A stretch of DNA of 64,000 bases from Lutimaribacter pacificus (GTDB lineage Bacteria; Pseudomonadota; Alphaproteobacteria; Rhodobacterales; Rhodobacteraceae). The notes under the pieces are model-generated. The model was not told the DNA's origin and made no database searches. It saw only the letters and a program-made list of their open reading frames with translations. Each line of letters begins with the position of its first letter. Positions within the stretch are counted from its first letter, which is position 1. The DNA lies in the NCBI RefSeq assembly GCF_900142185.1, contig NZ_FQZZ01000004.1, forward strand, positions 334,692-398,691, read 5' to 3'. This document shows positions 31,844 through 40,993 of the stretch, piece after piece. The translations under genes were made by a program, and so were the position numbers.

Positions 31844-32713
31844 TCAGCCGCCCACCTGCTGCAAAGCCTTGGACAGTTCCCTGACGGCCTCGGGCGTGCG
31901 CACGGAAAAGCCGAGCATCATCATACCGTCCATGCGCACCACGGCACGGTTCTGCCCGGCCGGGGTGGCGGCGATGGCCGGATGGGAAAACAGCGCGTCG
32001 TCGGTGATGCCCATATCGCCGGTGCGGTCCATCACCAGGATCACGTCCGCCCCGCTGGCAAGGATCGCCTCGTCGGTGACGGGTTTGAAGCCCTCGAAAT
32101 CGGCGGTGGCATTCGTCGCCCCCACCATCCCGATGATCCCGTCGGCCGGGGTATCCACACCCCCCGCCATGATGCGCCCGCCCGCCATCGAAAGGATGAA
32201 CAGCACACGCTTGCCGGCCAGCCCGGTTGCCCCGGCCTGCGCGGCCTCGATCTGCTTGCGGTCGTCCCCGGCCAGCGCGGCGCCCTTTTCGGCTACCCCC
32301 AGCGCCTCGGCGACGGCGGTGATCTTGGCGACGACCGCCTCGGTGTCATGGCCTTCGGGGATTTCGATCATCGGCACCGCAGCTTCTTGCAGCAGGGCAA
32401 CCGCTTCGGGCGGGCCGGCCCCTTCCTGCGCAATGATCAGGTCCGGGTTCACCGACAGCAGCCCCTCGGGGGACAGGCGGCGGATATAGCCCACGTCGGG
32501 CAGCTCAAGCGCCTCGGCCGGGTGGTTCGACGTCGTGTCGCGCGCGACAAGGCGGTGATCTTCGCCCAGGGCATAGACGATCTCGGTAACCGCACCGCCG
32601 ACCGAAACGATGCGCTGCGCCGGCTGGTCGGCCTTTGCGGTGGCCGCCAGGAACAGAGACAGCAGCACGACCAGCGCGGTTTGCAGCACGAAAAACGGAT
32701 GAATGCGCGTCAT
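31844..32713 (-). CDS. hmuT: Heme ABC transporter periplasmic binding protein HmuT
   Basis: A 289-residue class-III (helical backbone) binding protein. The signal peptide is about residues 1-29 (LLSLFLAATAKA end). Then RIVSVGGAVTEIVYALGEDHRLVARDTTS, PDVGYIRRLSPEGLLSVNPDLIIAQ and a C-terminal domain, as in HmuT/ChuT. The start overlaps the hmuS stop by 4 bp. Delivers heme to HmuUV. Confidence 0.93.
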   Translation of the reverse strand: MTRIHPFFVLQTALVVLLSLFLAATAKADQPAQRIVSVGGAVTEIVYALGEDHRLVARDTTSNHPAEALELPDVGYIRRLSPEGLLSVNPDLIIAQEGAGPPEAVALLQEAAVPMIEIPEGHDTEAVVAKITAVAEALGVAEKGAALAGDDRKQIEAAQAGATGLAGKRVLFILSMAGGRIMAGGVDTPADGIIGMVGATNATADFEGFKPVTDEAILASGADVILVMDRTGDMGITDDALFSHPAIAATPAGQNRAVVRMDGMMMLGFSVRTPEAVRELSKALQQVGG

Positions 32714-33762
32714 GCCGGCACCGCCGCGTCAATGGTTTCGAACCCGGCGACCAATGCGTTCCACTTATCCGCCGCCCCCTCTTCGGCAAGCACGCCGAAC
32801 ATCTGCAGGATCAGCCCGCCATCGGCATCGAATGCCTCGACCGAGACCGCGTCGCCCCGGCGCGTCGCCTTCGTCACGGCATAGACCTCGGCGATATGAT
32901 CCTTGCGCAGATGCATGTCGAAACCGGGATCGAGCACGTTGAACCACGGCCCCATCTCGACGATCTTTTTCACCGGGCCGGTATGGATCTCGATGCAACC
33001 CATGTTGCCGACGAAAACCATGATCGGCACCTGTGTTTCCGACGCCTTGTGGAAAAGCTGCTCGATCGTCGTGGTGTCCAGACGCCGCGCATAGGGGGCA
33101 CCGGCAATGCGATAGGCGCCAAGCCGGTTCATCTTGAGCCTGCGAACCATCATCAGGAACTGGTGCGTATCGGTCAGCTTGTCCCATTCCTGACGCAGCC
33201 GATCAGCCTGATCCGGCGTGCCCTTTGCCGGTTCGGCAGGCTTGCGCGGCTCGACACCCAGCACCGGCGACTGGTCGTCCAGCTTCAGCTCGTCGACGAT
33301 ACCAGCCCAGGCCCCGGCATTCGATCCGTCGCGCAAAAACACCTTGTGCACGGCATCGCCCGCGGCATCGAACACCTGGATGGTGCGGCGCAACCCGCGC
33401 CCCGCCTCGTGCTCGATCGCGAAGGCATGGACCCAGTGTTTCGGGAACATGCGCAGGTCAATCTCCCGGTTCACGATCATCGCTGCATGATCGCCCGACG
33501 TGTAGTTGTCGTATTCGCCCACCTTCTCGATCACGCAGCTTTCATTGCGGGTCAGGGCCATGACCTCGCCGAAACAGCCAAGCGCAGGCATGATCCGGTC
33601 CATGTCGGGGGTGATGCGGGTTGCGTTGTCGCCGATATGAGCGGCCACCAGTTGCGCCTCGGAAATCCCCAGCTTTGCCGCCAGATCGCGGTCGCGCATC
33701 TTGGGGTTTTCGGATCGTGCCGCCCTTATCTCGGGCACGGAAACAGCCATTGCCTCAGCCAA
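32710..33762 (-). CDS. hmuS: Hemin-degrading / heme-trafficking protein HmuS
   Basis: A 350-residue cytoplasmic HemS/ChuS-like protein with the two-repeat architecture: the first half has RDLAAKLGISEAQLVAA, and the second half has WNVLDPGFDMHLRKDHIAEVYAV, the segment with the heme-site region. Start choice: TTG at 33762 has AAAGGAG 7 nt upstream, whereas the ATG at 33750 has only a too-close GAGG; the TTG start is preferred, giving four extra residues. It is first in the hmuSTUV-exbBDD-tonB operon and divergent from the receptor. Confidence 0.92.
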   Translation of the reverse strand: MAEAMAVSVPEIRAARSENPKMRDRDLAAKLGISEAQLVAAHIGDNATRITPDMDRIMPALGCFGEVMALTRNESCVIEKVGEYDNYTSGDHAAMIVNREIDLRMFPKHWVHAFAIEHEAGRGLRRTIQVFDAAGDAVHKVFLRDGSNAGAWAGIVDELKLDDQSPVLGVEPRKPAEPAKGTPDQADRLRQEWDKLTDTHQFLMMVRRLKMNRLGAYRIAGAPYARRLDTTTIEQLFHKASETQVPIMVFVGNMGCIEIHTGPVKKIVEMGPWFNVLDPGFDMHLRKDHIAEVYAVTKATRRGDAVSVEAFDADGGLILQMFGVLAEEGAADKWNALVAGFETIDAAVPA

Positions 33763-33863
33763 TTCGGCTCTCCTTTTCTCTTTGCCTTTTTCGGATTGCG
33801 TCTGGCTAGAGGCAGGGATGCCACGTTTGCTGGTGCGTCTGGAATCGCGGGGCGATCCATTTA

Positions 33864-33892
33864 TTGACAGATTTAGTCAACTTTACTATCGA
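33864..33892 (+). promoter_or_regulatory. hmuR promoter overlapped by a TGA-N9-TCA iron-responsive box
   Basis: A -35 TTGACA (33864-33869), 17-nt spacer and -10 TATCGA (33887-33892) read toward the receptor gene. The -35 is inside a perfect inverted repeat TTGAC-N7-GTCAA (33864-33880), which contains TGA-N9-TCA, the consensus reported for RirA iron-responsive operators in alphaproteobacteria. Its place between hmuS and the receptor suggests iron repression of both. Confidence 0.65.
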
Positions 33893-33989
33893 GCGCAAGT
33901 CGCCCGTTACCAGGGTCACATTGACCGCGAGCGCAGCCAGCTTCCCGCCAGCCTTAATTTCGTGAGGATTGGAAAGGGAAGGAACCCGC

Positions 33990-35975
33990 GTGAACCACTC
34001 TGTCAAAACCGCGCTCATGATGAGCGCCGCGCTGCTTTGGGCAATGCCCGTGGCGGCCCAGGAAGCCATAACCGAACTGGACGAGGTCGTTCTGGGAGAA
34101 AGCAAACGCGAGGTCAAAACCGACATCGCAACATCCGAAACAACCGTCGACCAGGAAGAGATCGAGGACAGGCAGGCCAGCACCATCGCCGAACTGGCCG
34201 ATTCCGTGCCGGGCGTGACGCTGGTCAACGGCCAGACGCCGCAGGGTTCGGGCATCAATATCCGCGGCTTCGGCGCCACCGGCACCTATGGCAGCGACCA
34301 GAAGGTGCTGATCCAGGTCGACGACGCCGATGTCGGGGCCGAGGAACTCTATCGGATCGGCACGCAGCTTTACACCGATCCCTCGCTTTACAAGCGGGTG
34401 GACGTGATCCGCGGCATGGCCGGCACGTTCGAATACGGGTCGGGCGCCATCGGCGGCATGGTGCGGCTGGAGACCAAGGATGCGTCGGATTTCACCGGGG
34501 GCCTGCCGGGGGTAAGGCTGCGCCAGACGCTGCAATTCTCGTCCAACGGTGACGGTATTACGAGTTCGACCATCATGGCATGGCAACCGACGGCCGATTT
34601 CGAGGTGCTGGGCAACTACACCTACTCCACCCAGGACACCCAGACCGACGGATCGGGCAACGCGATCGGGAATTCGGCATTCAGCCTGCCAAGCTGGCAA
34701 CTCAAGGTCAGGAAAACCTTTGGCGAGGGCGATCATTCGCTCAGCTTCTCGCTGACCGATACCAGTTCGGACGACAAGGACGTGCCTTACGACACCTTCG
34801 TGACCACCGGGGGCAGTTTCGGGAATGTCGACCGGCAGATCCGGTCGCGCACGGCGACGCTGGGTTATAACTACAACCCGCTCGACAACGACATGATCGA
34901 CCTCGATGTCATCCTGTCCTACGCCGACCAGAAGATCGACCAGAGCTATGTTCCGGGCAGCTCACCCCTGGAAGGCACACCGACCTTCCCGTTCCTGCAG
35001 CCGCTGGTCGATGCCGATCACCGCTATGAGACGACCAAGCTCACGATGAAGAACACCGCGCGGTTCCAGACCGGCCTCATGGGGCACAACCTGCGCACCG
35101 GGATCGAGCTGAAGCACAAGGAGCGGCTGGATGCCTCGTCGGCCCCCGGCGGAACCGACAAGCGTCTTGCCCTGTTCATCGTCGACGACATCACCATCGG
35201 CGACCGGCTGACCCTGACGCCCGCCCTGCGCTATGAACGCCAGAAGGTCGGCAACGATGCCGTCAGCTATTCCAACAACGCGCTGATGGGGGGCGTTTCG
35301 GCCTTCTACAAGCTCGATGGCGGATTTGCCGTGTTCGGCTCGGCGGCCTTTGCCGAGAACCTGCCGATCATCGACGACCTGGACAACCCGACCTACATGA
35401 CGCAAAGCGAAAAGGCCCGCACCTTTGAACTGGGCCTGTCCTACGATCGCTTCGATACGTTCACTTCCGGGGACACATTGTCCTTCAAGGTCACGGCCTA
35501 CAAGACGCAGCTTTGGGATGTCACCTCGTACACGACATCGACGGCGACGCCGATCGGGGATGCCGATCTCGAAGGGGTTGAACTCGAAGCCGCCTACAGC
35601 CTGTCCTCGGGGTTCTACATGGACCTCAACGCCAACATCCAGCGCGGCACCTATTCCACCCCCGCGCCGGGCGGCGACTGGTCCGGCATCCCGGCGGACC
35701 AGCTGCGCGTGACGTTCGGCAAGAAGTGGCAGGACGAGCTGGACCTGAGCTGGGAAGTCGTCGCCAACCGCGAAATGACGCGCTCGACAACGCCCAGCCC
35801 GTCGAACGTGGTGCACAACCTGCGCGCCACCTACCGGCCGCAGCATGGCCTGCTGGAGGGCACGGAACTGCGCCTGGGCATCGAAAACCTGTTCGACAAG
35901 GATTACACGCCGCACCTTGCGACACGGGTCGCGCCTGGCAGGAACGTGAAATTCACCCTGGCAAAAACCTTCTGA
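33990..35975 (+). CDS. hmuR: TonB-dependent heme/hemoglobin outer-membrane receptor
   Basis: A 661-residue outer-membrane receptor. The GTG at 33990 is chosen because GGAAAGGGAAGGA precedes it; the protein then begins with a signal peptide (residues 1-23, ending MPVAAQ). The plug domain includes DKGPQG-like text VNGQTPQGSGINIRGFG and DVIRGMAGTFEYGSGAIGGMV. The beta-barrel ends with FDKDYTPHLATRVAPGRNVKFTLAKTF, with the terminal Phe. The heme assignment rests on the divergent hmuSTUV operon and HmuR-type features and is strong but not proven. A strong terminator follows. Confidence 0.92.
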   Translation: MNHSVKTALMMSAALLWAMPVAAQEAITELDEVVLGESKREVKTDIATSETTVDQEEIEDRQASTIAELADSVPGVTLVNGQTPQGSGINIRGFGATGTYGSDQKVLIQVDDADVGAEELYRIGTQLYTDPSLYKRVDVIRGMAGTFEYGSGAIGGMVRLETKDASDFTGGLPGVRLRQTLQFSSNGDGITSSTIMAWQPTADFEVLGNYTYSTQDTQTDGSGNAIGNSAFSLPSWQLKVRKTFGEGDHSLSFSLTDTSSDDKDVPYDTFVTTGGSFGNVDRQIRSRTATLGYNYNPLDNDMIDLDVILSYADQKIDQSYVPGSSPLEGTPTFPFLQPLVDADHRYETTKLTMKNTARFQTGLMGHNLRTGIELKHKERLDASSAPGGTDKRLALFIVDDITIGDRLTLTPALRYERQKVGNDAVSYSNNALMGGVSAFYKLDGGFAVFGSAAFAENLPIIDDLDNPTYMTQSEKARTFELGLSYDRFDTFTSGDTLSFKVTAYKTQLWDVTSYTTSTATPIGDADLEGVELEAAYSLSSGFYMDLNANIQRGTYSTPAPGGDWSGIPADQLRVTFGKKWQDELDLSWEVVANREMTRSTTPSPSNVVHNLRATYRPQHGLLEGTELRLGIENLFDKDYTPHLATRVAPGRNVKFTLAKTF

Positions 35976-35995
35976 ACCATCCGGTTCGTTCAAGG

Positions 35996-36022
35996 GGGGC
36001 GCCACGCGGTGGCGCCCCTTTT
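35996..36022 (+). terminator. Intrinsic terminator after the heme receptor
   Basis: GGGGCGCCAC (35996-36005), a 3-nt loop GCG, then GTGGCGCCCC (36009-36018) and TTTT. The 10-bp perfect GC-rich stem is 20 bp after the receptor stop. Confidence 0.92.
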
Positions 36023-36095
36023 GCTTTGGGAAAGGACAGGCACGCCGGATGGCCGGGGACAAGGGGGGCTCGACCCCGGGCGTCGTGCAACCGAA

Positions 36096-36119
36096 AAGGA
36101 CGGGCGGCAGCCCGTCCTT
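36096..36119. repeat. 10-bp hairpin, AAGGACGGGC / GCCCGTCCTT
   Basis: Perfect arms at 36096-36105 and 36110-36119 with a GGCA loop, no T run after it. It may be a Rho-assisted or weak terminator or a regulatory hairpin before the small frame at 36185. The rest of 36023-36448 holds nothing else recognisable. Confidence 0.5.
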
Positions 36120-36184
36120 CAATTTGGTGCAATCGAGTGCTTGTTAACGGCTCGACCACGAATTCTGAATGTGAGGGAGCCACC

Positions 36185-36361
36185 ATGCGGCCCGGCCTGG
36201 ACATCGGCGACAACGAAAGCGGCACGATCAAGGATGCAACCCAACAGCTTGACCTGGAAATGACGCTGAGGGGCGCACGCACCGATGGCGAGTTCCTGCA
36301 CACGCGCCGCGCCGACGGACAAAGCCTGCTTTGCCTCCTACGTTCGGCACCATCATTCTGA
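36185..36361 (+). CDS. Possible small protein, 58 residues, unknown
   Basis: A short frame with a good GGGAG 7 nt before its ATG. The product begins MRPGLDIGDNESG and is hydrophilic, with no membrane segment, Cys pair or known motif. It lies in the 473-bp gap between the heme receptor and the SDR genes, alone on the plus strand. It could equally be a chance frame or a remnant of a longer gene. Low confidence. Confidence 0.25.
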   Translation: MRPGLDIGDNESGTIKDATQQLDLEMTLRGARTDGEFLHTRRADGQSLLCLLRSAPSF

Positions 36362-36448
36362 TCGCACCGGAGTCACCAGTCACGGTCGCGGCGGCCAGCC
36401 GGTCAACGGATGCCATATCGCGCTGCTGCCCGCCGCATCCGGTTCGCC

Positions 36449-37162
36449 TCAATTCGCGCAGAGACCTGCATCGACGGGCAGCACGACGCCGGAAATGCTT
36501 GGCACCTCGTCCGAGCACAGGAAGGCCGCGACCCGCGCAAGCTCGTCCTCGGTCACAAGCCGGCGCAGCGGCGTGATCTCGCGCGCCGTGTCGCTGCCGC
36601 CCTGCCGCGCGCGCAGCTTCGCCCCCTCGCCTTTCATGGGCTGCGCCATGAAGCCCGGCGCGATGCTGTTGACGCGGATGCCGCGCGGTCCGTACGCCAC
36701 CGCATAGACACGGGTCAGCGACTCGATCCCCGCCTTCGACGCCTGATAGGCATAGGCATCGCCGACACGCCCCATGAAGGCGGACATACTGCTGAGCAGC
36801 AGGATGCTGGCGCCATCGCCGAGGTGTTCGGACGCAGCGTCGCAAACCAGAGCCGAGCCCTTCAGGTTCACGTCGATCACCCGCGAAACCGCCCCGACAT
36901 CGGCCGAGCCGGGCGGTGTGGACAGCAACAGGCCATGCGCCAGCACGATGGTCTTGATTTTGCCCAGCGCCTTAGCCGCGGTAAACATGTCGGCCACGCT
37001 GGCCGGGTCGGTCACGTCGCATTGCACGAAGCTCTGCCCCTCGGGCACCGGCCGTTCGTCGAGATCGGCGACAACCACCCTGAGCCCGCGTTGCTGGAAA
37101 AGGTCGGCAATCGCCGCCCCGATGGTGCCCGTGCCGCCGGTAATGATGGCAATATCCTGCAT
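36449..37162 (-). CDS. Short-chain dehydrogenase/reductase (tandem copy A)
   Basis: A 237-residue classical SDR. Cofactor motif TGGTGTIGAAIA (about residues 8-19), Ser in LLLSSMSAFMGR and catalytic Tyr-Lys in AYQASKAGIESL (YxxxK). The acidic residue after beta-2 (VVADLDERPVP) suggests NAD preference. GGAGGAGGAG precedes the ATG at 37162. It is closely similar along its length to the next gene, so the pair is a tandem duplication. It is the last gene of the LIV transporter unit. Alcohol/ketone interconversion of the cluster substrate is inferred. Confidence 0.88.
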   Translation of the reverse strand: MQDIAIITGGTGTIGAAIADLFQQRGLRVVVADLDERPVPEGQSFVQCDVTDPASVADMFTAAKALGKIKTIVLAHGLLLSTPPGSADVGAVSRVIDVNLKGSALVCDAASEHLGDGASILLLSSMSAFMGRVGDAYAYQASKAGIESLTRVYAVAYGPRGIRVNSIAPGFMAQPMKGEGAKLRARQGGSDTAREITPLRRLVTEDELARVAAFLCSDEVPSISGVVLPVDAGLCAN

Positions 37163-37221
37163 GATGTCTCCTCCTCCTCGATTTCCAGATCGGCAGCGGG
37201 CCGAGGCCCGTCCGATACGCT

Positions 37222-37932
37222 TCAGATCGCCCGCATCCCCGAATCCACCGGCAGGACAACGCCGGTGATCGTCGGTGCGCGGTCCGAGCACAGGAAGGCC
37301 GCCGCTTCGGCGATCTCGCCCTCGGTGACAAGGCGGCGCAGCGGCAGGGCCTGCCTGGCCTTTTCGTTGCCGCCCAGCCGCTCGCGCACTTCTTCTCCGC
37401 CCTTCATCGGCTGAACCATCGACCCCGGCGCGATGCAGTTCACGCGGATGCCGTTCGGGCCATAGGTCACCGCGTAGACGCGGGTCAGCGATTCGATCCC
37501 TGCCTTCGATGCCTGATAGGCAAAGGCAAAGCCCAGCCTGCCCATGAAAGCGGACATGCTGCTGACAAGCAGGATGCTGGCGCCGTCGCCAAGGTAGCCA
37601 GAGGCGCTGTCACAGACCAGCGCCGTGCCCTTCAGGTTTATGTCGATGATCCGGGAAACCACGTCAGGGTCGGCCGAACCGGGGATCGTTTCCAGGCCGA
37701 TGCCATGCGCAACCACCACTGTGGTGATCGTGCCCAGCGCCTGCGCCGCCTCGAACAGCGATGTCACGTCCGCGGGATCGGTCGCGTCGCAGCGCACGAA
37801 AACCTGTCCGTCCGGCACCGGCCGTTCATCGACATCGGCGATGACGACGGTTTGCCCGTCCCGTTGAAAGCGGTCGGCGATCGCCGCCCCTATCGTGCCG
37901 GTTCCGCCGGTAATGATGGCAACCTTTTGCAT
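37222..37932 (-). CDS. Short-chain dehydrogenase/reductase (tandem copy B)
   Basis: A 236-residue SDR nearly collinear with copy A: TGGTGTIGAAIAD, VVIADVDERPVPDGQVFVRCDATDPA, LLVSSMSAFMGRLG and AYQASKAGIESL with YxxxK. The 59 bp between the two genes include an SD for copy A. Differences cluster in the middle helices and the region before the C-terminus (EEVRERLGGNEKARQALPLRRL), which lines the substrate pocket in SDRs, so the two may differ in substrate or stereochemistry. The ATG at 37932 has AGGA upstream; longer in-frame extensions are non-coding in appearance. Confidence 0.88.
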   Translation of the reverse strand: MQKVAIITGGTGTIGAAIADRFQRDGQTVVIADVDERPVPDGQVFVRCDATDPADVTSLFEAAQALGTITTVVVAHGIGLETIPGSADPDVVSRIIDINLKGTALVCDSASGYLGDGASILLVSSMSAFMGRLGFAFAYQASKAGIESLTRVYAVTYGPNGIRVNCIAPGSMVQPMKGGEEVRERLGGNEKARQALPLRRLVTEGEIAEAAAFLCSDRAPTITGVVLPVDSGMRAI

Positions 37933-38191
37933 TCGTCCTAATCCTCCCCCCTTGTTCGATCCGAAGGCCGGATCGGTCCAACCCGGTATTCCAGCCCCCC
38001 ATGCCCGTCCGGGCCCGGCCCGCGGCGATGGCGAATGAGGGAAGATGGAAACGCAGCTTGCCGGCCCTCCCAAGCCCGTCCGCCGCATCAGGTTCGTCAA
38101 CTGTCGGGTGCCGGACAGCACCGGTCAAATATCTCTTTCGCAGCGGTCCATAACGAGTTTCTTATGAAACGCCGGCCATCGGCGGCGGCGA

Positions 38192-38941
38192 TCACCCGCG
38201 ATGGAACACCGCGCTGGCACCGCCGTCGACGACCAACACATGCCCCGTCACGAACGAAGCCTCGGGACTGGCCAGGAACAGCACAGCATTGGCGACATCG
38301 TCCACGGTACCGGCACGACCGAGAGGGGTGGCACCTATGGTCATGGCACGGAAGCGTTCGTTCGTCGCCAGCCGCCCGGCGGTTGCGGCCGTTTCGACGA
38401 TACCGGGGGCAACGGCGTTGACGCGCAGCCCCTCGGGGCCATATTCCGCCGCCATCTGGCGCGTCAGGCCGATTATTCCGCCCTTGGCCGCGGCATATGC
38501 CGCAATGCCTGGAACGCCCGTGAAACCCAGCGTCGATGCCATGTTCACGATGTTACCCCGCGCTTCGCACAGATGGGGCAAGGCTGCGCGCGACATGCGG
38601 AACGTGATCCGCAGATTCAGATCCAGCCAGGTGTCGAGATCCTGATCGCTGGTCAGATGGACAGGCGTTCCATTTCCCTTACCGACATTGTTGACGAGAA
38701 CCGAGAGACCGCCAAAGGCCTTGACGCAGGCCGCTACCGGCTGCCCGGCGGTATCGGGAACCGACAGATCGGCCGCCATCGGCCTTAACCGGGGGCCGGA
38801 CGGCAATGTCGCCAGGGCGCCATCGTCCCGGTCGACCGCCAGAACACAGGCCCCGGCCCCGTGCAGCTTAAGCGCGATGGCCCGGCCGATTCCGTTACCT
38901 GCGCCGGTTACCAGAACGGCCTGGTCCTGAAGTCTCTCCAT
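38192..38941 (-). CDS. Short-chain dehydrogenase/reductase
   Basis: A 249-residue classical SDR, distinct from the tandem pair. TGAGNGIGRAIA at about residues 12-23, acidic VDRDD after beta-2 (NAD type), NNVGKGN (NNxG), Ser in NMASTLGFTG and YAAAKGGIIGLTR (YxxxK). It is 136 bp after livM on the same strand and probably shares the LIV transcript. The reaction is presumably alcohol oxidation or carbonyl reduction in the neighbouring catabolic route. Confidence 0.88.
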   Translation of the reverse strand: MERLQDQAVLVTGAGNGIGRAIALKLHGAGACVLAVDRDDGALATLPSGPRLRPMAADLSVPDTAGQPVAACVKAFGGLSVLVNNVGKGNGTPVHLTSDQDLDTWLDLNLRITFRMSRAALPHLCEARGNIVNMASTLGFTGVPGIAAYAAAKGGIIGLTRQMAAEYGPEGLRVNAVAPGIVETAATAGRLATNERFRAMTIGATPLGRAGTVDDVANAVLFLASPEASFVTGHVLVVDGGASAVFHRG

Positions 38942-39077
38942 ATCCTATCCGCCAGTTGCCCGAAGGGTCTTGCCGGTCTGAAACCACCGTTCCGCGACCC
39001 CGCCGGACGACCGCATTTCATAGGCCGTCCGGTCGCTTTCGAGAAGGGCCGGTTTCATGGCTTCAGCAGAGCACGGC

Positions 39078-40061
39078 CTAAAACGGCTTTTTGAGGGCTT
39101 TCGAGATCACTCCGACAATGCCTTCACGGAAAAGCATCACCGTGAACACGAAAATCACGCCCTGGATGATCGTGACCCATGCTCCGAACGTGGCAAGATA
39201 GTTCTGCATGGTGACGATGACGGCGGCCCCCACGATCGGGCCGAACACGGTGCCGACACCGCCAATCAGCGTCATGAGCACCACCTCGCCCGACATCGAC
39301 CAGTGGACATCCGTCAGCGAAGCAAGCTGGAACACGATCGCCTTTGTGGCACCGGCCAGCCCGGCAAGGGTGGCCGACAGCACGAAGACCGTAAGCTTGT
39401 AACGGTTGACCCGGTACCCGAGCGAAACCGCGCGTTGCTCGTTCATGGAAATCGCCTTCAACACCTGCCCGAACGGCGAGTAGATTATGCGATAGATCAG
39501 CAGCATCCCCGCGGCGGTGATTGCAAACACCACGAAATACAGGACCAGATCGGAATTCAGGCTAAGCAGGCCGAACAGGTCGCCGCGCGGTACCGCCTGG
39601 ATGCCGTCTTCTCCGCCGGTGAACCCCGCCTGCAGCGAAAAGAAATATACCATCTGCGCAAAGGCGAGCGTGACCATCGCGAAGTAAATGCCCTGGCGAC
39701 GGATGGCGAGCGCACCGATGACAACCCCAAGGACCAGGGCCGACAGCGTGCCGCACAGGATGGCAAGCTCTGGCGTCAGACCCCAGACCTTTGCCGCGTG
39801 AGCCGACACATAGCTCGCGCTTCCGAAAAAGGCGGCGTGCCCAAAAGAGAGAAGGCCGCCAAACCCCAGCAGCAGGTTGAAGGCGCAGGCGAACAGCGCA
39901 AAGCACAACACCTTCATCACGAAGATGGGGGCCAGCAGAAACGGCGCGATCAGGCCAGCCGCCAGCAGGCCGATGAAAATCACCGCATGGTGACGCGGCA
40001 GGCTGGCTTGCTTGTCATGGACGGCAAAGCTGGCTGACTTGGTTTCATTCATGATCGACAT
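39078..40061 (-). CDS. livM: Branched-chain amino acid-type ABC transporter permease LivM
   Basis: A 327-residue permease with about nine to ten helices. LivM-type text: FGGLLSFGHAAFFG and the EAA-like loop SPFGQVLKAISMNEQRAVSLGYRVNRYKL (read in parts). The ATG at 40061 overlaps the livH stop by one base, and MSIMNETKS has a longer cytoplasmic N-terminus. Works with LivH as the membrane core of a HAAT-family importer. Many such importers near CoA-dependent catabolic genes take up aromatic or aliphatic acids rather than amino acids. Confidence 0.92.
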   Translation of the reverse strand: MSIMNETKSASFAVHDKQASLPRHHAVIFIGLLAAGLIAPFLLAPIFVMKVLCFALFACAFNLLLGFGGLLSFGHAAFFGSASYVSAHAAKVWGLTPELAILCGTLSALVLGVVIGALAIRRQGIYFAMVTLAFAQMVYFFSLQAGFTGGEDGIQAVPRGDLFGLLSLNSDLVLYFVVFAITAAGMLLIYRIIYSPFGQVLKAISMNEQRAVSLGYRVNRYKLTVFVLSATLAGLAGATKAIVFQLASLTDVHWSMSGEVVLMTLIGGVGTVFGPIVGAAVIVTMQNYLATFGAWVTIIQGVIFVFTVMLFREGIVGVISKALKKPF

Positions 40062-40948
40062 CACACGGTCCTCCCGAACAGGCCGGCCGGTTTGATCAGC
40101 AAGACAATCGCCATGATGACAAAGATGACCACGGACGATGCCTCGGGGTATACGACCTTGGTCAGGCCCTCGACCAGGCCGAGCCCCAGGCCGGTGAAGA
40201 TGGAGCCGAGGATCGAGCCCATACCGCCAATGACGACGACAGCGAAAACGATGATGATAAGATCCGCTCCCATGTTGGGGTTCACAGAATAGATCGGGGC
40301 GGCAAGCACGCCGGCAAATGCCGCCAGCGCCACACCGAAGCCGTAGGTGAGCGTGAGCATACGGGGCACGTTGATACCGAACGCCCCGAGCATCACCGGG
40401 TCCTCGTTGGCGGCGCGCAGATATCCCCCGAGCCGCGTTTTCTCGATCAGGAACCAGGTGGCCAGACAGACGGCCAGCGCGACGATCGCCGCCCACATGC
40501 GATAGTTGGGAAGGTACATGAAGCCGAGATTCTGGCCGCCGGTAAGCTGCGGCGGAACGCTGTAGGGCAAACCGGACACACCGTAGGCGTTGCGCAGGAC
40601 ACCCTGGAGTATCAGGGCAAGCCCGAAGGTAAGAAGCAATCCGTAAAGATGGTCGAGGTGGTACAGCCTGGAAATCAGCACCCGCTCGACGATCATGCCA
40701 AGCACCCCGACGATGATGGGCGCCAGTAACAGCGCCCACCAATAGCCGATCCCCAGATAGGCCAGGAGCATCCACGCCACGAAAGCACCAAGCATGTATT
40801 GCGCGCCGTGGGTGAAGTTGATGATGTTCAGCAGCCCGAAAATGATCGACAGGCCCAATGACAGGATCGCGTAGAACGACCCGTTGATAAAGCCGAGCAT
40901 GAGCTGCCCGAAGAATACCTGCGGCGATATGCCTAAAGATTCGAACAT
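40061..40948 (-). CDS. livH: Branched-chain amino acid-type ABC transporter permease LivH
   Basis: A 295-residue permease: GFINGSFYAILSLGLSIIFGLLNIINFTHGAQYMLGAF at the N-terminus (seen in parts), then a late GGMGSILGSIFTGLGLGLVEGL. It has about eight helices. CAGGAAA lies upstream of the ATG at 40948. Its stop overlaps the livM start. It follows livK after 45 bp. Confidence 0.93.
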   Translation of the reverse strand: MFESLGISPQVFFGQLMLGFINGSFYAILSLGLSIIFGLLNIINFTHGAQYMLGAFVAWMLLAYLGIGYWWALLLAPIIVGVLGMIVERVLISRLYHLDHLYGLLLTFGLALILQGVLRNAYGVSGLPYSVPPQLTGGQNLGFMYLPNYRMWAAIVALAVCLATWFLIEKTRLGGYLRAANEDPVMLGAFGINVPRMLTLTYGFGVALAAFAGVLAAPIYSVNPNMGADLIIIVFAVVVIGGMGSILGSIFTGLGLGLVEGLTKVVYPEASSVVIFVIMAIVLLIKPAGLFGRTV

Positions 40949-40993
40949 CCGTGTTTCCTGTAGATTATCGTGAGATCCGGTCAGTCCCGATGC

